Source: Paenisporosarcina macmurdoensis
Lineage (GTDB): Bacteria; Bacillota; Bacilli; Bacillales_A; Planococcaceae
Assembly: GCF_042658845.1 (NCBI RefSeq)
Contig: NZ_JBHSRI010000018.1
Coordinates: 467,581-531,580, forward strand
Length of the DNA stretch: 64,000 nucleotides
Direction of reading: 5' to 3'
In this document: in pieces, positions 8,999-17,905 of the stretch
Layout of the letters: every line of letters begins with the position of its first letter
Numbering within the stretch: position 1 is the stretch's first letter
The notes under the pieces: model-generated
Told to the model about the DNA's origin: nothing
Databases searched by the model: none
What the model saw: the letters and a program-made list of their open reading frames with translations, nothing else
Program-made: the position numbers and the translations under genes

Positions 8999-9031
8999 AA
9001 AAAGCTGGCCTCAACTTGCAGGCCAGCTTTT
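8999..9031 (-). terminator. Intrinsic terminator after the Ctp-type protease gene
   Basis: AAAAAGCTGGCC and GGCCAGCTTTTG form a 10-bp stem. On the reverse strand it ends in a TTTTTT run right after the stop codon at 9034. Confidence 0.88.
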
Positions 9032-9033
9032 GT

Positions 9034-10530
9034 TTATTTTGCTAAATCTTTTATTAATAGATCTTTTGCTTTTAATAATTGTGGATCATCTTTTTCAATT
9101 TTCAAACGTAAACGATCCATTAAAGCATAAGTCGTATCACCCGTTAAAATACCGGTTTCATCGAGTTTTGCTTCTTTTTGCAATTGCTTAACAGCTGTTT
9201 CTGTTTGATCATCGAATAATCCATCCACTTTACCACCATCAATGCCAATAGCAGTAAGCATTTCTTCTGCTGCTTTAACTTGATCTGATAAAACGCCGTT
9301 TTTCATTTCAACTGATGCGTCCAAATAAGGCAATTTCGTATATGTTGGATACTCTACTTTCACATCCGGAGCTATACCTTTTTCATGGATCCAGTTGCCA
9401 TCAGGCGTTAGCCATTTAGCAGTTGTGAATTTCATATTTGAACCATCATTTAATTCATTTGCCGTTTGTACGGTACCTTTACCAAACGAATTCAATCCAA
9501 CAAGTTGCGTACCAGCCGATTCACTCATTGCGGCTGCTAGTATTTCTGAAGCAGAAGCACTACCCTCATCAATTAATAATGAGACTGGTACTTTTAATTT
9601 CTTACCATCGGTAGCTAAGTAAATTTCTGCATCTTGATCTTTTTCTTTCGTTTGGAATAGAGGCTTGCCATCTTCAACAAACAGATTAGAAATATCGATG
9701 GCTGACGTTAATAATCCACCTGGATTTTGTCTAACATCTAGAACTAACGCTTCCATTCCCTTATCTTCCATTTCGGTAAGAGCTGTTAGTAATTCATCAT
9801 ATGTGTTTTGTGAGAAACTTGTAATTTGAATATGTGCTACATTATCTTCGAGCATTTCAGCATAAATCGTTTCTATAGGAATTTCATCACGAACGATTTT
9901 AATTTCCAATGGTTCGGTCATTTCACCACGTTGAATAGTTAACGTTACTGAAGTTCCTTTTTCACCACGGATTAATAGAACGGCTTCAGATGCACCCATG
10001 CCTTGAATATTTTCACCATCTACTGCAATGATGTTGTCATTCGTTAAAATCCCTGCTTTTTCAGCTGGTGAATTCTTAATAGGTGATACTACTGAAATTA
10101 CGCCATTACGTTCTTGTATTTCAGCGCCAATTCCTTGGAAACTTGAAGAGATACTTTCTTCAAATTGTGCTGCTTCATCTTGATTCATATAATCCGAATA
10201 AGGATCGTCAAGCGCATCAATCATCCCATTGATTGCTCCATTAACTAATGATTCTTGATCAATATCTGCATAGTAATCAGATTTCAACTCGTCATATGCT
10301 TGGTATAATTTCTGAAACTCTCGTCTTTCAGGTGAACCTACTTCGACTACTTTTTCATCGCCGAATGTTAAAGCAAATATCGTTAACCCTGCCGTACTGA
10401 GAATTAAAGTAAAGATAAGCATGATGAAGAAGAAAGGTTTCAAGCGAATATATTTCCCCGCTGGCCCATCATGTCGATGTTGTTCTGACTGGTCTGTTTG
10501 TTGTTCAGGATTGTTGTCTTGTTCATCCAT
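9034..10530 (-). CDS. S41 carboxy-terminal processing protease (CtpA/CtpB-like)
   Basis: This 498-residue protein is anchored by one TM segment (about 32-55, FFFIMLIFTLILSTAGL). An N-terminal helical region, a PDZ domain (about 130-215, FQGIGAEI...GILTNDNIIAVDG) and the S41 core follow. The catalytic Ser lies in DEGSASASEILAAAM and the Lys in FGKGTVQT. A C-terminal peptidoglycan-binding-like helical domain (about 405-470) completes it. This matches B. subtilis CtpA/CtpB, which cleave envelope or sporulation signalling proteins. The ATG at 10530 (MDEQDNN) is preferred over an in-frame TTG at 10548 because GTGGTGA lies ahead of it. Confidence 0.9.
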   Translation of the reverse strand: MDEQDNNPEQQTDQSEQHRHDGPAGKYIRLKPFFFIMLIFTLILSTAGLTIFALTFGDEKVVEVGSPERREFQKLYQAYDELKSDYYADIDQESLVNGAINGMIDALDDPYSDYMNQDEAAQFEESISSSFQGIGAEIQERNGVISVVSPIKNSPAEKAGILTNDNIIAVDGENIQGMGASEAVLLIRGEKGTSVTLTIQRGEMTEPLEIKIVRDEIPIETIYAEMLEDNVAHIQITSFSQNTYDELLTALTEMEDKGMEALVLDVRQNPGGLLTSAIDISNLFVEDGKPLFQTKEKDQDAEIYLATDGKKLKVPVSLLIDEGSASASEILAAAMSESAGTQLVGLNSFGKGTVQTANELNDGSNMKFTTAKWLTPDGNWIHEKGIAPDVKVEYPTYTKLPYLDASVEMKNGVLSDQVKAAEEMLTAIGIDGGKVDGLFDDQTETAVKQLQKEAKLDETGILTGDTTYALMDRLRLKIEKDDPQLLKAKDLLIKDLAK

Positions 10531-10617
10531 TTCATTCACCACTTTCAAATCGAAAACATTAGAAAATATGTTTCAATAGTTATGTATAGTTTATCAGTAA
10601 ATAAGCTTAAACGGAAA

Positions 10618-10650
10618 GAAAAGGCTGTCAAAAAACAGATGACAGCCTTT
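10618..10650 (-). terminator. Intrinsic terminator after deoD
   Basis: AAAGGCTGTCA and TGACAGCCTTT form an 11-bp perfect stem 15 nt past the deoD stop, with a TTTTC tail on the reverse strand. Confidence 0.88.
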
Positions 10651-10664
10651 ACTCCATGCCTTGA

Positions 10665-11369
10665 TTAATCTTGGATTGCAGCATCTAATGCTACAACAAT
10701 CATATCGTTAAATGTTAATTGACGTTCTTCCGAAGTTGTAACTTCACCAGTCAATAAGTGATCACTTACAGTTAGGATTGAAAGTGCTTGGCGACCGAAT
10801 TTAGCTGCTAATGTATAAAGTGCTGAAGACTCCATTTCAAGCGCTAAAATTCCGTATTGAGCCCACTTTTCATGCTCTGCATGCTCATTGTAGAAAACGT
10901 CTTCTGTAAATACGTTACCTACTTTAAGATTTAAGCCTTTTTCAACTCCAGCATTATATGCTTTTAACAATAAGTCGAAATCAGCTGTTGGTGCAAAATT
11001 GATCCCATTGAAAATGATTTCATTCATTTTCGAATCAGTTGAAGCACTTTGTGCAAGAATTACGTCGCGCACTTTTACGTCTTTGTGAATTGATCCACAT
11101 GTACCCACGCGGATTAATTTTTGAACATCATATTCAGCCATTAATTCCGTAATATAAATAGATATAGATGGTACTCCCATTCCTGTCCCTTGAACAGAAA
11201 TACGTTTTCCTTTGTAAGTACCAGTGTATCCAAACATGTTACGAACTTCATTGTATTGAACAACGTCTTCTAAAAACGTTTCTGCAATGTATTTCGCACG
11301 TAATGGATCTCCTGGTAGTAAAATCGTATCGGCGATATCGCCTTTTTTAGCATTAATATGAACACTCAT
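10665..11369 (-). CDS. deoD: Purine nucleoside phosphorylase, DeoD type
   Basis: The 234-residue hexameric enzyme cleaves purine (deoxy)nucleosides with phosphate to base and (deoxy)ribose-1-phosphate. The sequence shows LLPGDPLRAKYIAETFL (phosphate site), GTGMGVPSISIY, RVGTCGSI, MESSALY (ribose site) and the catalytic Asp in TVSDHLLTGE. It is the usual DeoD length. GTGAGGGT lies before the ATG. It is transcribed alone between two terminators. Confidence 0.96.
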   Translation of the reverse strand: MSVHINAKKGDIADTILLPGDPLRAKYIAETFLEDVVQYNEVRNMFGYTGTYKGKRISVQGTGMGVPSISIYITELMAEYDVQKLIRVGTCGSIHKDVKVRDVILAQSASTDSKMNEIIFNGINFAPTADFDLLLKAYNAGVEKGLNLKVGNVFTEDVFYNEHAEHEKWAQYGILALEMESSALYTLAAKFGRQALSILTVSDHLLTGEVTTSEERQLTFNDMIVVALDAAIQD

Positions 11370-11438
11370 TTTTTTACCCTCACTTTATAAACATTTCCGT
11401 ACTATCATACTGTTTTTTAACAGGAGATGCAAATGGTC

Positions 11439-12209
11439 TTATGTATATCGTGTTATTTCTTTTAACAGTTTCGATTCAAGAGACGCTAAATCAGTTTTTG
11501 ACAATGTTAAGCGAATAAAAGATTCGTCCATATTTAGTGCTTCTGAAAATAAACTACCTAAACCACGGACTTTTCGATCTACTTGAATTAGTAATTCAAC
11601 TTGGTCCAATCCTTTATAAATGAAAGTAAATTCAATTTCATCAAACTTCCCTCTAAACGGACCCCCATTTGCAACAAATTCAAATTCCTGAACAAATTTA
11701 GTTAGTCCTCTGTAAGCCCGAGGAGCTTCTTCACAATCGACATTACGTAATTTCAACCCTAAATTTTGAGCAGCTGTTAAACCCGCATGAATAAAAGCAT
11801 TTGGTCGAATTTCAATCATGTCTTTATCTCCAGGGTCGACAGAATTTTTAATATCTAGACCAGTTTGTAGCCAAACACGAGTTTTACCCATCGTTACAGG
11901 AGTATTTAATGGAAGATTAAACGAAAAAGGAAAAATTTTCTTCTCATCTTTTTCAATAATAAATGGTTCGTTTACCATATGAGAATAGATGGACACAGAT
12001 TCGGTATATTTTTTATCGTTCGCTTCACGTTCATATGTCGTGTAAACATTGATATAAATTGATTTTACCGATTGTGAAGTATTACCTCCTTCTATCTCAG
12101 TCACGCCAGATATGAGATCCCCTGACATAAAAGTTGAATCACTTAATTTAGTATCTACTTTTGCGTTTCCAACTCCTATAGACGCTAAAACTTTATTGAA
12201 AAAAGACAT
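11439..12209 (-). CDS. spo0M: Sporulation-control protein Spo0M
   Basis: This 256-residue arrestin-fold protein starts MSFFNKVLASIGVGNAKVDT and has the SporO-type N-terminal beta-sandwich (VETKL..., ISGVTEIEGG). It ends in a helical part (RGLGSLFSEALNMDESF). Spo0M negatively influences Spo0 phosphorelay gene expression and cell-cycle progression in B. subtilis. Length matches. A purine-rich GGGGGAA site precedes the ATG. The following yozE-like gene lies upstream by 33 nt and could share the transcript. Confidence 0.9.
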   Translation of the reverse strand: MSFFNKVLASIGVGNAKVDTKLSDSTFMSGDLISGVTEIEGGNTSQSVKSIYINVYTTYEREANDKKYTESVSIYSHMVNEPFIIEKDEKKIFPFSFNLPLNTPVTMGKTRVWLQTGLDIKNSVDPGDKDMIEIRPNAFIHAGLTAAQNLGLKLRNVDCEEAPRAYRGLTKFVQEFEFVANGGPFRGKFDEIEFTFIYKGLDQVELLIQVDRKVRGLGSLFSEALNMDESFIRLTLSKTDLASLESKLLKEITRYT

Positions 12210-12242
12210 TACTGTATTCCCCCTAAAATAGTTGTATCTATT

Positions 12243-12473
12243 CTACTGTTGGAAAGCGACATTGGTTTCAAATAATAACCACAATTCATCAAAAATTGAT
12301 GCGGACATATCTGAATGGGCTAATTCTTCAATGTATCTTGAAATTTCTTCAAAATCATTTGATTGTTTTGGGAACGATAAATCATAAAACATTGCTTCAG
12401 CAAACATCGCCAGTTTGTCTGAAACTGGTCCTCCTCTAAATGTAAGTGCATATTTATAAAATGAATGATTCAT
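12243..12473 (-). CDS. yozE: YozE/UPF0346 family small protein
   Basis: The 76-residue protein is of the YozE SAM-like fold: SFYKYALTFRGGP..., then SFPKQSNDFEEISRYIEE, then FDELWLLFE. These match the conserved SFPK, DF/DYxEIS and FDE/WDxYE positions of the family. The family function is unknown. GGAGGGAAATT lies directly before the ATG. Confidence 0.85.
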   Translation of the reverse strand: MNHSFYKYALTFRGGPVSDKLAMFAEAMFYDLSFPKQSNDFEEISRYIEELAHSDMSASIFDELWLLFETNVAFQQ

Positions 12474-13199
12474 AATTTCCCTCCAAATATTTAACGTTGT
12501 TTACTATATATACATGATTTTGAGGATGAAGTAAAAACAAAAGAATAAGTTCGATAAGAGTAGCAACGTTTTGAATCTATTTTGTTTTTAAGAATTAGTG
12601 TGAAGAACTGTCCACTTCTTTCTGAAAATGGCTATACTACTCTTTTGATTTTCGTTACAACGAACTTCCATGTTTCGAAGCTAGCATAGCGATGCAGAAA
12701 CAGAAACAGGCGGACGCCTTCCACTACAATGAGATATCCAAGTAACCACCTTAATGATCGCTGTGAAGGTATTTTAAAGATTTTGTGAGAAGTCCGCTTT
12801 TTTTCATGATTTAGAGGATGAAACAGTGATTTTCGATTCAAATCATCCCAAAAACTCTGTCAATATAGAGGATATTTCTCATGATTAACATTTAGTAGTA
12901 AAAATCACAGGTTTAGATGTAATAGTAAGTAAAGATTGTCGTCACACTTGTTGGTCTCATTCTTCAATAAGTTGATTCTGCTAGTTGAAAAAAATGAAAT
13001 TTTTTGTTTGTTATAATTTCAACCGAATTCATTCATGGCAAAATAAACGAAGCAGAAAGAGGTCGAAATTGCATCTTCGACCGAACATCTACTTAAAGAA
13101 ACCTTCTATTCTATAGTAAATTTTTATTGTACGTCCATGTTGCAATAGCGTGAAGAAAGCACACCGCAGTAGGATAATCTAATTTAAAGAGGATACGTT
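12474..13199. other. Long intergenic region with a repeat but no supported gene
   Basis: About 720 nt between yozE and msrB. It contains one copy of repeat family C (12655-12732) and a small inverted repeat around 13058-13084 (GGTCGAA/TTCGACC). A 69-codon frame at 12632-12841 is explained by the repeat and has no ribosome binding site. Confidence 0.5.
12655..12732 (-). repeat. Dispersed repeat family C, copy 1
   Basis: On the reverse strand this reads CATTGTAGTGGAAGGCG..., then TCCGCCTG, then TTTCTGCATCGCTA, and ends ATGGAAGTTCGTTG. A second copy with the same block order lies at 48837-48922. The first block (TTGTAGTGGAAGGCG) is shared with the start of family A at 39970, suggesting a common origin or an internal deletion. 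Confidence 0.6.
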
Positions 13200-13223
13200 A
13201 CTCGAAGTTCCTTAACTTCGAGT
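13200..13223. terminator. Hairpin downstream of msrB (second of two)
   Basis: ACTCGAAGTT and AACTTCGAGT form a perfect 10-bp stem with a 4-nt loop. It lies beyond the main msrB terminator. On the forward strand it is followed by an A-rich run. It could act as a back-up terminator. Confidence 0.55.
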
Positions 13224-13232
13224 ATAAAAAAT

Positions 13233-13267
13233 AGTAGCACAAACCAACGGCATTGGTTTGTGCTACT
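13233..13267 (-). terminator. Intrinsic terminator after msrB
   Basis: AGTAGCACAAACCAA pairs perfectly with TTGGTTTGTGCTACT across a 5-nt loop. On the reverse strand the stem is followed by ATTTTTTAT. It ends the msrA-msrB transcript. Confidence 0.9.
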
Positions 13268-13287
13268 AATGTTAAATATAGTGTTGA

Positions 13288-13710
13288 TTAAAATTGGGAT
13301 ACGTATTCGCTGTATCCTTCTTCTTCTAATTTTTCTTTTGGAATAAATTTTAATGATGCTGAATTAATACAATAACGCAATCCTTCTGGACCAGGACCAT
13401 CTGGGAATACGTGTCCTAAGTGTGAGTTAGCTGTTTTACTTCTTACTTCCGTTCTTTTCATACCGTGAGAAGCATCAACATGTTCTGTCACTTCTGGACC
13501 TTCTATCGGCTTACTAAAACTCGGCCATCCACAACCTGCATCGTACTTATCCTTTGAACTAAATAATGGCTTGCCGGAAACGACGTCTACATAAATACCT
13601 TCATTAAACTGTTGGTCATATTCATTACGATGAGCTGGTTCCGTACCATTTTCTTGTGTTACATGAAATTGCATAGGTGTTAGTTTATTTTTCAATTCTT
13701 CTTTTGACAT
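13288..13710 (-). CDS. msrB: Peptide-methionine (R)-S-oxide reductase
   Basis: The 140-residue enzyme reduces the R epimer of methionine sulfoxide in proteins. Visible signatures are GCGWPSFSKPI (about 59-69), SHLGHVF (about 96-102) and the catalytic Cys in GLRYCINSASL (C114). The two CxxC pairs that bind zinc in many MsrB proteins are absent, as in several Bacillales enzymes. It starts two bases after the msrA stop and its ribosome binding site lies within msrA's end, so the pair is one operon. Confidence 0.96.
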   Translation of the reverse strand: MSKEELKNKLTPMQFHVTQENGTEPAHRNEYDQQFNEGIYVDVVSGKPLFSSKDKYDAGCGWPSFSKPIEGPEVTEHVDASHGMKRTEVRSKTANSHLGHVFPDGPGPEGLRYCINSASLKFIPKEKLEEEGYSEYVSQF

Positions 13711-13712
13711 TG

Positions 13713-14237
13713 TTATTCACCCCACATTTTTTGTTTGAAGCCAGCTCTACCTGAGCCCACTTGATAGCGGTTGTAGTGCGTTGGATTTTTTTTATAATAA
13801 TCTTGATGGTATTGTTCTGCTGGATAAAAGGGTTTTGCTTCTAGAATAGGTGTGACAATTGGTTTTGAAAACTTGCCACTTGTTTGCATTGCTATCTTAG
13901 ATGCCTCTGCAATTTCTTTTTGTCTGTCACTATGGTAAAAAACCGCTGATTCATACGATGAACCTCGATCATAGAATTGACCACCTGGATCGGTAGGGTC
14001 AATTTGCATCCAAAACAATTCGACAAGCTGCTCGTATGGGAACACGCTAGAGTCAAACGTTATTTGGACAGCTTCTTTATGTCCTGTTGAATTTGTACAT
14101 ACTTGCTCGTATGTAGGGTTTTCTAAATCTCCACCTGTATAGCCTGAAACAACCGCATGAATCCCGTCATAAGAATCAAATGGTTTGACCATGCACCAAA
14201 AACAACCTCCTGCAAACGTTGCTTTTTCTAAGCTCAT
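13713..14237 (-). CDS. msrA: Peptide-methionine (S)-S-oxide reductase
   Basis: The 174-residue enzyme reduces the S epimer of methionine sulfoxide. The catalytic motif GGCFWC is at residues 10-15 (Cys12), followed by SGYTGG, GHKEAV, FWMQIDPTDPGGQFYDRGSSYESAVF and HQDYY. It forms an operon with msrB (2-nt gap). The ypmS gene lies 14 nt upstream, so all may be on one transcript, as in the B. subtilis ypm region. GGAGGTCG precedes the ATG. Confidence 0.97.
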   Translation of the reverse strand: MSLEKATFAGGCFWCMVKPFDSYDGIHAVVSGYTGGDLENPTYEQVCTNSTGHKEAVQITFDSSVFPYEQLVELFWMQIDPTDPGGQFYDRGSSYESAVFYHSDRQKEIAEASKIAMQTSGKFSKPIVTPILEAKPFYPAEQYHQDYYKKNPTHYNRYQVGSGRAGFKQKMWGE

Positions 14238-14251
14238 AAAGACGACCTCCT

Positions 14252-14824
14252 TTAATTATTCGGAACCAGTATTTCGAGTGTGATTTCATCTTGTTCCAAA
14301 TTAAATTCTTTCGCTCTCACTTCAACATCCGATTTCATAGGGATGCGAGATAGATCGATATAGACATCCTCTTCCTCAGGACGAACAATCATCCATTCAG
14401 GTAAGGATACGGAATCTTTCAGTAACTTTAACACGGTTTCGGGTGGAATTTCTAATTTACCGACTTCGACGCCTGTTTGGACTAATCTCAAATTGCCATC
14501 TGGTTCTACCACGGGATCGAATTTCATAATAACTGGTAACTTAATCGAGAAAATTGTGAGTTCCGTTGATAATAGAATTTGGTTCTCAACGCTTAATTTA
14601 ACAGGTAAAGGTTGCGTATTCATTGCTTCCATTATGTAAGAATTTGCAATTCCTTCAAAATCTTTTTTCGTTGTTTTTACTGTCAATACATGCCCCTCGG
14701 AAGCTGCTTGTGGTTCAGGAATGACTGTTTTTTCTGAAGGTGTACTAATCCAGAAAACAAACATGACCGTTGCGGTAATTAATAGTGCGATTAGTAATAG
14801 AAAAGCAACTTTCCATAGGTTCAA
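14252..14824 (-). CDS. ypmS: YpmS family membrane-anchored protein (DUF2140)
   Basis: The 190-residue protein has one N-terminal TM segment (about 5-27, VAFLLLIALLITATVMFVFW) and an extracytoplasmic domain. The conserved family features are FEGIANSYI, PLPVKLSVENQILLSTELTIFSIKLPVIMKFDP and SLPEWMIVRPEEEDVYIDLSRI. The function is not established. It lies 14 nt downstream of ypmR and just before msrA, the same neighbours as in B. subtilis, so an operon is likely. Confidence 0.88.
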   Translation of the reverse strand: MNLWKVAFLLLIALLITATVMFVFWISTPSEKTVIPEPQAASEGHVLTVKTTKKDFEGIANSYIMEAMNTQPLPVKLSVENQILLSTELTIFSIKLPVIMKFDPVVEPDGNLRLVQTGVEVGKLEIPPETVLKLLKDSVSLPEWMIVRPEEEDVYIDLSRIPMKSDVEVRAKEFNLEQDEITLEILVPNN

Positions 14825-14838
14825 AATTATTCAACTCC

Positions 14839-15654
14839 TTAGAAATCCATTTCCCCTTTTGTTAATTGATTTAAACCGCATGATTTTAGGGATTTGAGTA
14901 CACGGTTTGTCATTTGTTCATAGCCTTTACTATTTGGATGGAAAAAATCCGTATGGTAAACCATTGTTGAATTCGAATTAAACAAATCGTCTACCGGAAC
15001 AAAACAGGCATTAATATCACTGTACGCAAGATTACTAATTGTATTGTTCCAGTCCGCTAATATTTGGTCAAATTCATTTGCTTGATCAGTTACAAGTGAA
15101 AAAGGATTATATAACCCTAATAAGATAATGGGGCTGTCTGGGTTAAGTTTACGAATTTCTGATAATATTTCTCCGTAACGGTTTGCGAATACAAGTAATT
15201 CATTTTGGAAGGCATCCACACGCAATTTAAATAAATCTTGTTTTACTATACGCATAATGTCATTGCCACCGATTGTCATGACAATTACATCTGCTTTTTG
15301 AACAGATTCATCTATTTCACCAGATCTTAGTTGCTTTAACAATTGATCACTACGTCTTCCACGTTTTGCTTCATTCCACAAATCAATTTCACTAACTCCT
15401 TGGAACGTCTCCATCTCAGTTGCTAATCGACCAAGATAGCCCCCCATTTTAAGTTCGTCACCAACTCCTTGAGTCAATGAATCGCCTAGGCCAACCAGAA
15501 TCTTCTCTTCCTTAATAAACATATTATTTAAAGTGAAACTTTCCAGTTCAATCGACTGTCTTGGTGTGAAATCTACTTTACTTGCTTGGTCAAATTGACA
15601 TCCTGTCAAGATGAATAAACTCACCAAGATGACAAGTATCAACTGTTTTATCAT
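14839..15654 (-). CDS. ypmR: SGNH/GDSL hydrolase lipoprotein
   Basis: The 271-residue protein has a lipoprotein signal (hydrophobic h-region, lipobox LTGC, Cys19) and the SGNH hydrolase blocks. Block I is VGLGDSLTQGVGD (Ser), block III is IGGNDIM (Gly/Asn) and block V is DFFHPNSKGYEQM (Asp...His). It is thus probably a membrane-tethered esterase or lipase; the substrate is unknown. GGAGAGAGT lies before the ATG. It is followed by ypmS with a 14-nt gap. Confidence 0.92.
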   Translation of the reverse strand: MIKQLILVILVSLFILTGCQFDQASKVDFTPRQSIELESFTLNNMFIKEEKILVGLGDSLTQGVGDELKMGGYLGRLATEMETFQGVSEIDLWNEAKRGRRSDQLLKQLRSGEIDESVQKADVIVMTIGGNDIMRIVKQDLFKLRVDAFQNELLVFANRYGEILSEIRKLNPDSPIILLGLYNPFSLVTDQANEFDQILADWNNTISNLAYSDINACFVPVDDLFNSNSTMVYHTDFFHPNSKGYEQMTNRVLKSLKSCGLNQLTKGEMDF

Positions 15655-15676
15655 GATACTCTCTCCTTCTCATATT

Positions 15677-15700
15677 AAAAGCAGGGATCGCTCCCTGCTC
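15677..15700 (-). terminator. Intrinsic terminator between the DegV gene and ypmR
   Basis: AGCAGGGA and TCCCTGCT form an 8-bp stem with a 4-nt loop followed by TTTTAAT on the reverse strand. It falls 12 nt after the DegV-family stop and separates it from the ypmR-ypmS-msrA-msrB group. Confidence 0.75.
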
Positions 15701-15711
15701 GTTTACATTCT

Positions 15712-16560
15712 TTATTCAACCGTGTACATAAAACCAATTGCACCAATTCCCGTGTGTGTACTAATAACTGGTGAGGTAAATGCAACTTGCACATCATTAA
15801 AACCAGAATCCTCAATTAATTTTTTCAATGGATCTGACATTGCATAGCCATTTGCTTGTGACAATCCAACATATTTAACAGTTTTACCAACCGTGTCGTC
15901 AATAAATTGTTTAAAAAGATACTGAACCACTTGTTTGTGACTTCTTGCTTTATGGACAGGGGTATATTCTCCGCCTTCAAGAGACGCAATAGGTTTAATG
16001 GAGAGTAATGAACCAATTAACGCTCTTCCTTTTCCTATTCGTCCACCCTTGACTAAATTATCAAGTGTATCAACGACCACAAACAGTTTTGTTTTTTCAC
16101 GTACATTATCCAAGTGTTTGACTATGTCTTCAACAAGCTTACCTTGTTGTACTAATTGGGCAGCTTCAATTACTTGAAATGATAAAGCATATGAAATAAA
16201 ACGTGAATCAATCACTGTGACATCAGAATTAGTGATTCCAGCAGCAGCTTGAGCCGACTTTACTGTCCCGCTCATTCCCCCGGTCATATGAATCGAGATA
16301 ATTTTGTCTCCATTTTTTCCTAGTTCATCATAAAGTTCTTGAAAAACACCAACAGCAGGTTGTGAACTTTTCGGAAGTTCTTTTGACGTTCTCATCATCT
16401 CTAGAAAAGACTCCGCTTGAACATCTATACCATCTATATACGATTTTCCATCAATCTGTATGTTGAGTGGCACAACATGTATCGAATATTGTGCAAGTTG
16501 TTCTGTTGTTAAGTCAGCTGTTGAATCGGTTACAATATGAATTTTTGTCATCTCAGTCAC
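15712..16560 (-). CDS. DegV family fatty-acid-binding protein
   Basis: The 282-residue protein starts MTEMTKIHIVTDSTADLTTEQL, the typical DegV N-terminus. It has the conserved PLNIQIDGKSYIDG, SSQPAVG, HMTGGMSGT and LVKGGRIGKG...SIKPIASLEGGEYTPVHKARS blocks. DegV proteins bind a fatty acid, and FakB-type members present it to the kinase FakA. Which role applies cannot be told because no fakA is in the window. It is a single gene ended by a hairpin. Confidence 0.92.
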   Translation of the reverse strand: MTEMTKIHIVTDSTADLTTEQLAQYSIHVVPLNIQIDGKSYIDGIDVQAESFLEMMRTSKELPKSSQPAVGVFQELYDELGKNGDKIISIHMTGGMSGTVKSAQAAAGITNSDVTVIDSRFISYALSFQVIEAAQLVQQGKLVEDIVKHLDNVREKTKLFVVVDTLDNLVKGGRIGKGRALIGSLLSIKPIASLEGGEYTPVHKARSHKQVVQYLFKQFIDDTVGKTVKYVGLSQANGYAMSDPLKKLIEDSGFNDVQVAFTSPVISTHTGIGAIGFMYTVE

Positions 16561-16635
16561 ACCCTTCTACACATATCTTTATTATAAAAATATGTTCAGG
16601 TTCTGTAAACTATTAGTAATTCGCAAGTCTAACGT

Positions 16636-16671
16636 AAAAAACAGATGCTATTGTTGGGGCATCTGTTTTTT
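16636..16671 (-). terminator. Intrinsic terminator overlapping the plsC stop codon
   Basis: AAAAACAGATGC and GCATCTGTTTTTT form a 12-bp stem. The plsC TAG (16648-16650) lies at the loop edge of the stem, so the terminator begins within coding sequence. Confidence 0.85.
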
Positions 16672-17397
16672 CGTGTCTTGCAGTCGTTTTACTTCTAGTG
16701 CAATTTTCTGTTGAACATGCACGATTAATTCTTTTGACGAAAGTTCCTGAATAATTTCAACTGAAATAGGTGGTAACACAGATATTAGGACATGAGCAGG
16801 TTTAATTTTATTTTTATTGTTTTCCATAATGTCTGAAGTTCCAGCAATGGCAATTGGAACAATTGTCACCTGTGCTTCTTTGGCAATTCGAACAAAGCCA
16901 GACTTGAATTCTTGTACCCCAGTCCCTTTGCTACGGGTTCCTTCAGGGAAAATGATCATCGAATGACCCGCTTGTAAGGTAGATACCATATCGGTTATTG
17001 AACGCATTGAACTTTTGCGGTTAGTTCGATCAATAAAGACGCAGTTCATGACTTCCATCCAGTCTTTAATAATTGGAAGTTTCTTCACTTCGACCTTTGA
17101 CATAAAAGCAAAAGGTTTTGGAATATGTGCAATGAGTGAAGGAATGTCAAAATTCCCTTCATGATTGCTGACGAAAAGTACAGTTTCTTCAGGAATTAAC
17201 TCTAATCCTTCAATTTGAAAAGTACTTTTTGTTCGTTTTAGAATGCCTTTCGCCCATTTTTTTGGCTGCTGGTGTACGAGTTCATCATAGTCTTTTGTAG
17301 TAAGTTTATCTTTTTGTCGTTGGATTTTGCGTAAGTCTCTTAAAGAAAATGGCAAGTATCCAAATAGAAAAGAAAAAGTTCGTAGTGAATTATACAT
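16648..17397 (-). CDS. plsC: 1-acyl-sn-glycerol-3-phosphate acyltransferase
   Basis: The 249-residue membrane-associated enzyme acylates lysophosphatidic acid to phosphatidic acid. The motifs are NHEGNFD (HX4D catalytic pair, about H79/D84), FIDRTNR (motif II, about 121-127) and FPEGTRSKG (motif III, about 150-158), then VPIAIAGT (motif IV). Its ATG overlaps the last codons of dfrA by 8 nt, so it is translated as part of the thyA-dfrA-plsC run. The stop lies inside the terminator stem. Confidence 0.93.
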   Translation of the reverse strand: MYNSLRTFSFLFGYLPFSLRDLRKIQRQKDKLTTKDYDELVHQQPKKWAKGILKRTKSTFQIEGLELIPEETVLFVSNHEGNFDIPSLIAHIPKPFAFMSKVEVKKLPIIKDWMEVMNCVFIDRTNRKSSMRSITDMVSTLQAGHSMIIFPEGTRSKGTGVQEFKSGFVRIAKEAQVTIVPIAIAGTSDIMENNKNKIKPAHVLISVLPPISVEIIQELSSKELIVHVQQKIALEVKRLQDTKKQMPQQ

Positions 17398-17890
17398 CTA
17401 ATTTATTTAGACCCTTTCGTTTAAACAGCATATATGTATACTGAATCCCGCTATCCGTCGTATTTTGGTCTGAAGTTGAAATGGGTTCCCAATCTTGTTC
17501 ATATGACGGGAAATAGGTATCGCCTTCATACTCGTGTTGAATAAGCGTGATATACAGAAGGTCTGCATACGGTAAAACTTCTTTAAAAATTTGCTCCCCA
17601 CCAATAATCATGACTTCTTCATGATGTAGGTTAGCAGTTTTTATCGCTTCTTCAATCGAATGAACAACTGTCACGCCTTTAGCTTCATAAGATGTGTTTC
17701 GTGTAATGACGATATTTAAGCGACCTGGCAAAGGTCGTCCAATTGACTCAAATGTACTGCGCCCCATTACAATGGCTTTTCCTATTGTTTTTTCTTTAAA
17801 ATAAGCAAGTTCGTTAGGAATATGCCAAGGCATTTTATTGTCCTGTCCAATGACGCGATTAAGATCATGGACTACTATCAATGAAATCAT
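17390..17890 (-). CDS. dfrA: Dihydrofolate reductase
   Basis: The 166-residue chromosomal DHFR reduces dihydrofolate to tetrahydrofolate with NADPH. Seen are the N-terminal MISLIVVHDLNRVIGQDNKMPWHIP (Trp of the Met20 loop and Pro), MGRSTFESIGRPLPGR (NADPH site), and IIGGEQIF. The substrate-contacting acid at the usual Asp/Glu27 position lies in PNELAYFK. It lies 15 nt after thyA, the standard dTMP-cycle operon, and overlaps plsC by 8 nt. Confidence 0.96.
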   Translation of the reverse strand: MISLIVVHDLNRVIGQDNKMPWHIPNELAYFKEKTIGKAIVMGRSTFESIGRPLPGRLNIVITRNTSYEAKGVTVVHSIEEAIKTANLHHEEVMIIGGEQIFKEVLPYADLLYITLIQHEYEGDTYFPSYEQDWEPISTSDQNTTDSGIQYTYMLFKRKGLNKLDV

Positions 17891-17905
17891 GATTCTCCCT
17901 ACTTT

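Noticed and set aside
12632..12841. 69-codon open frame on the reverse strand
   Set aside because: It lies across a family C repeat, has no ribosome binding site and no recognisable protein features.
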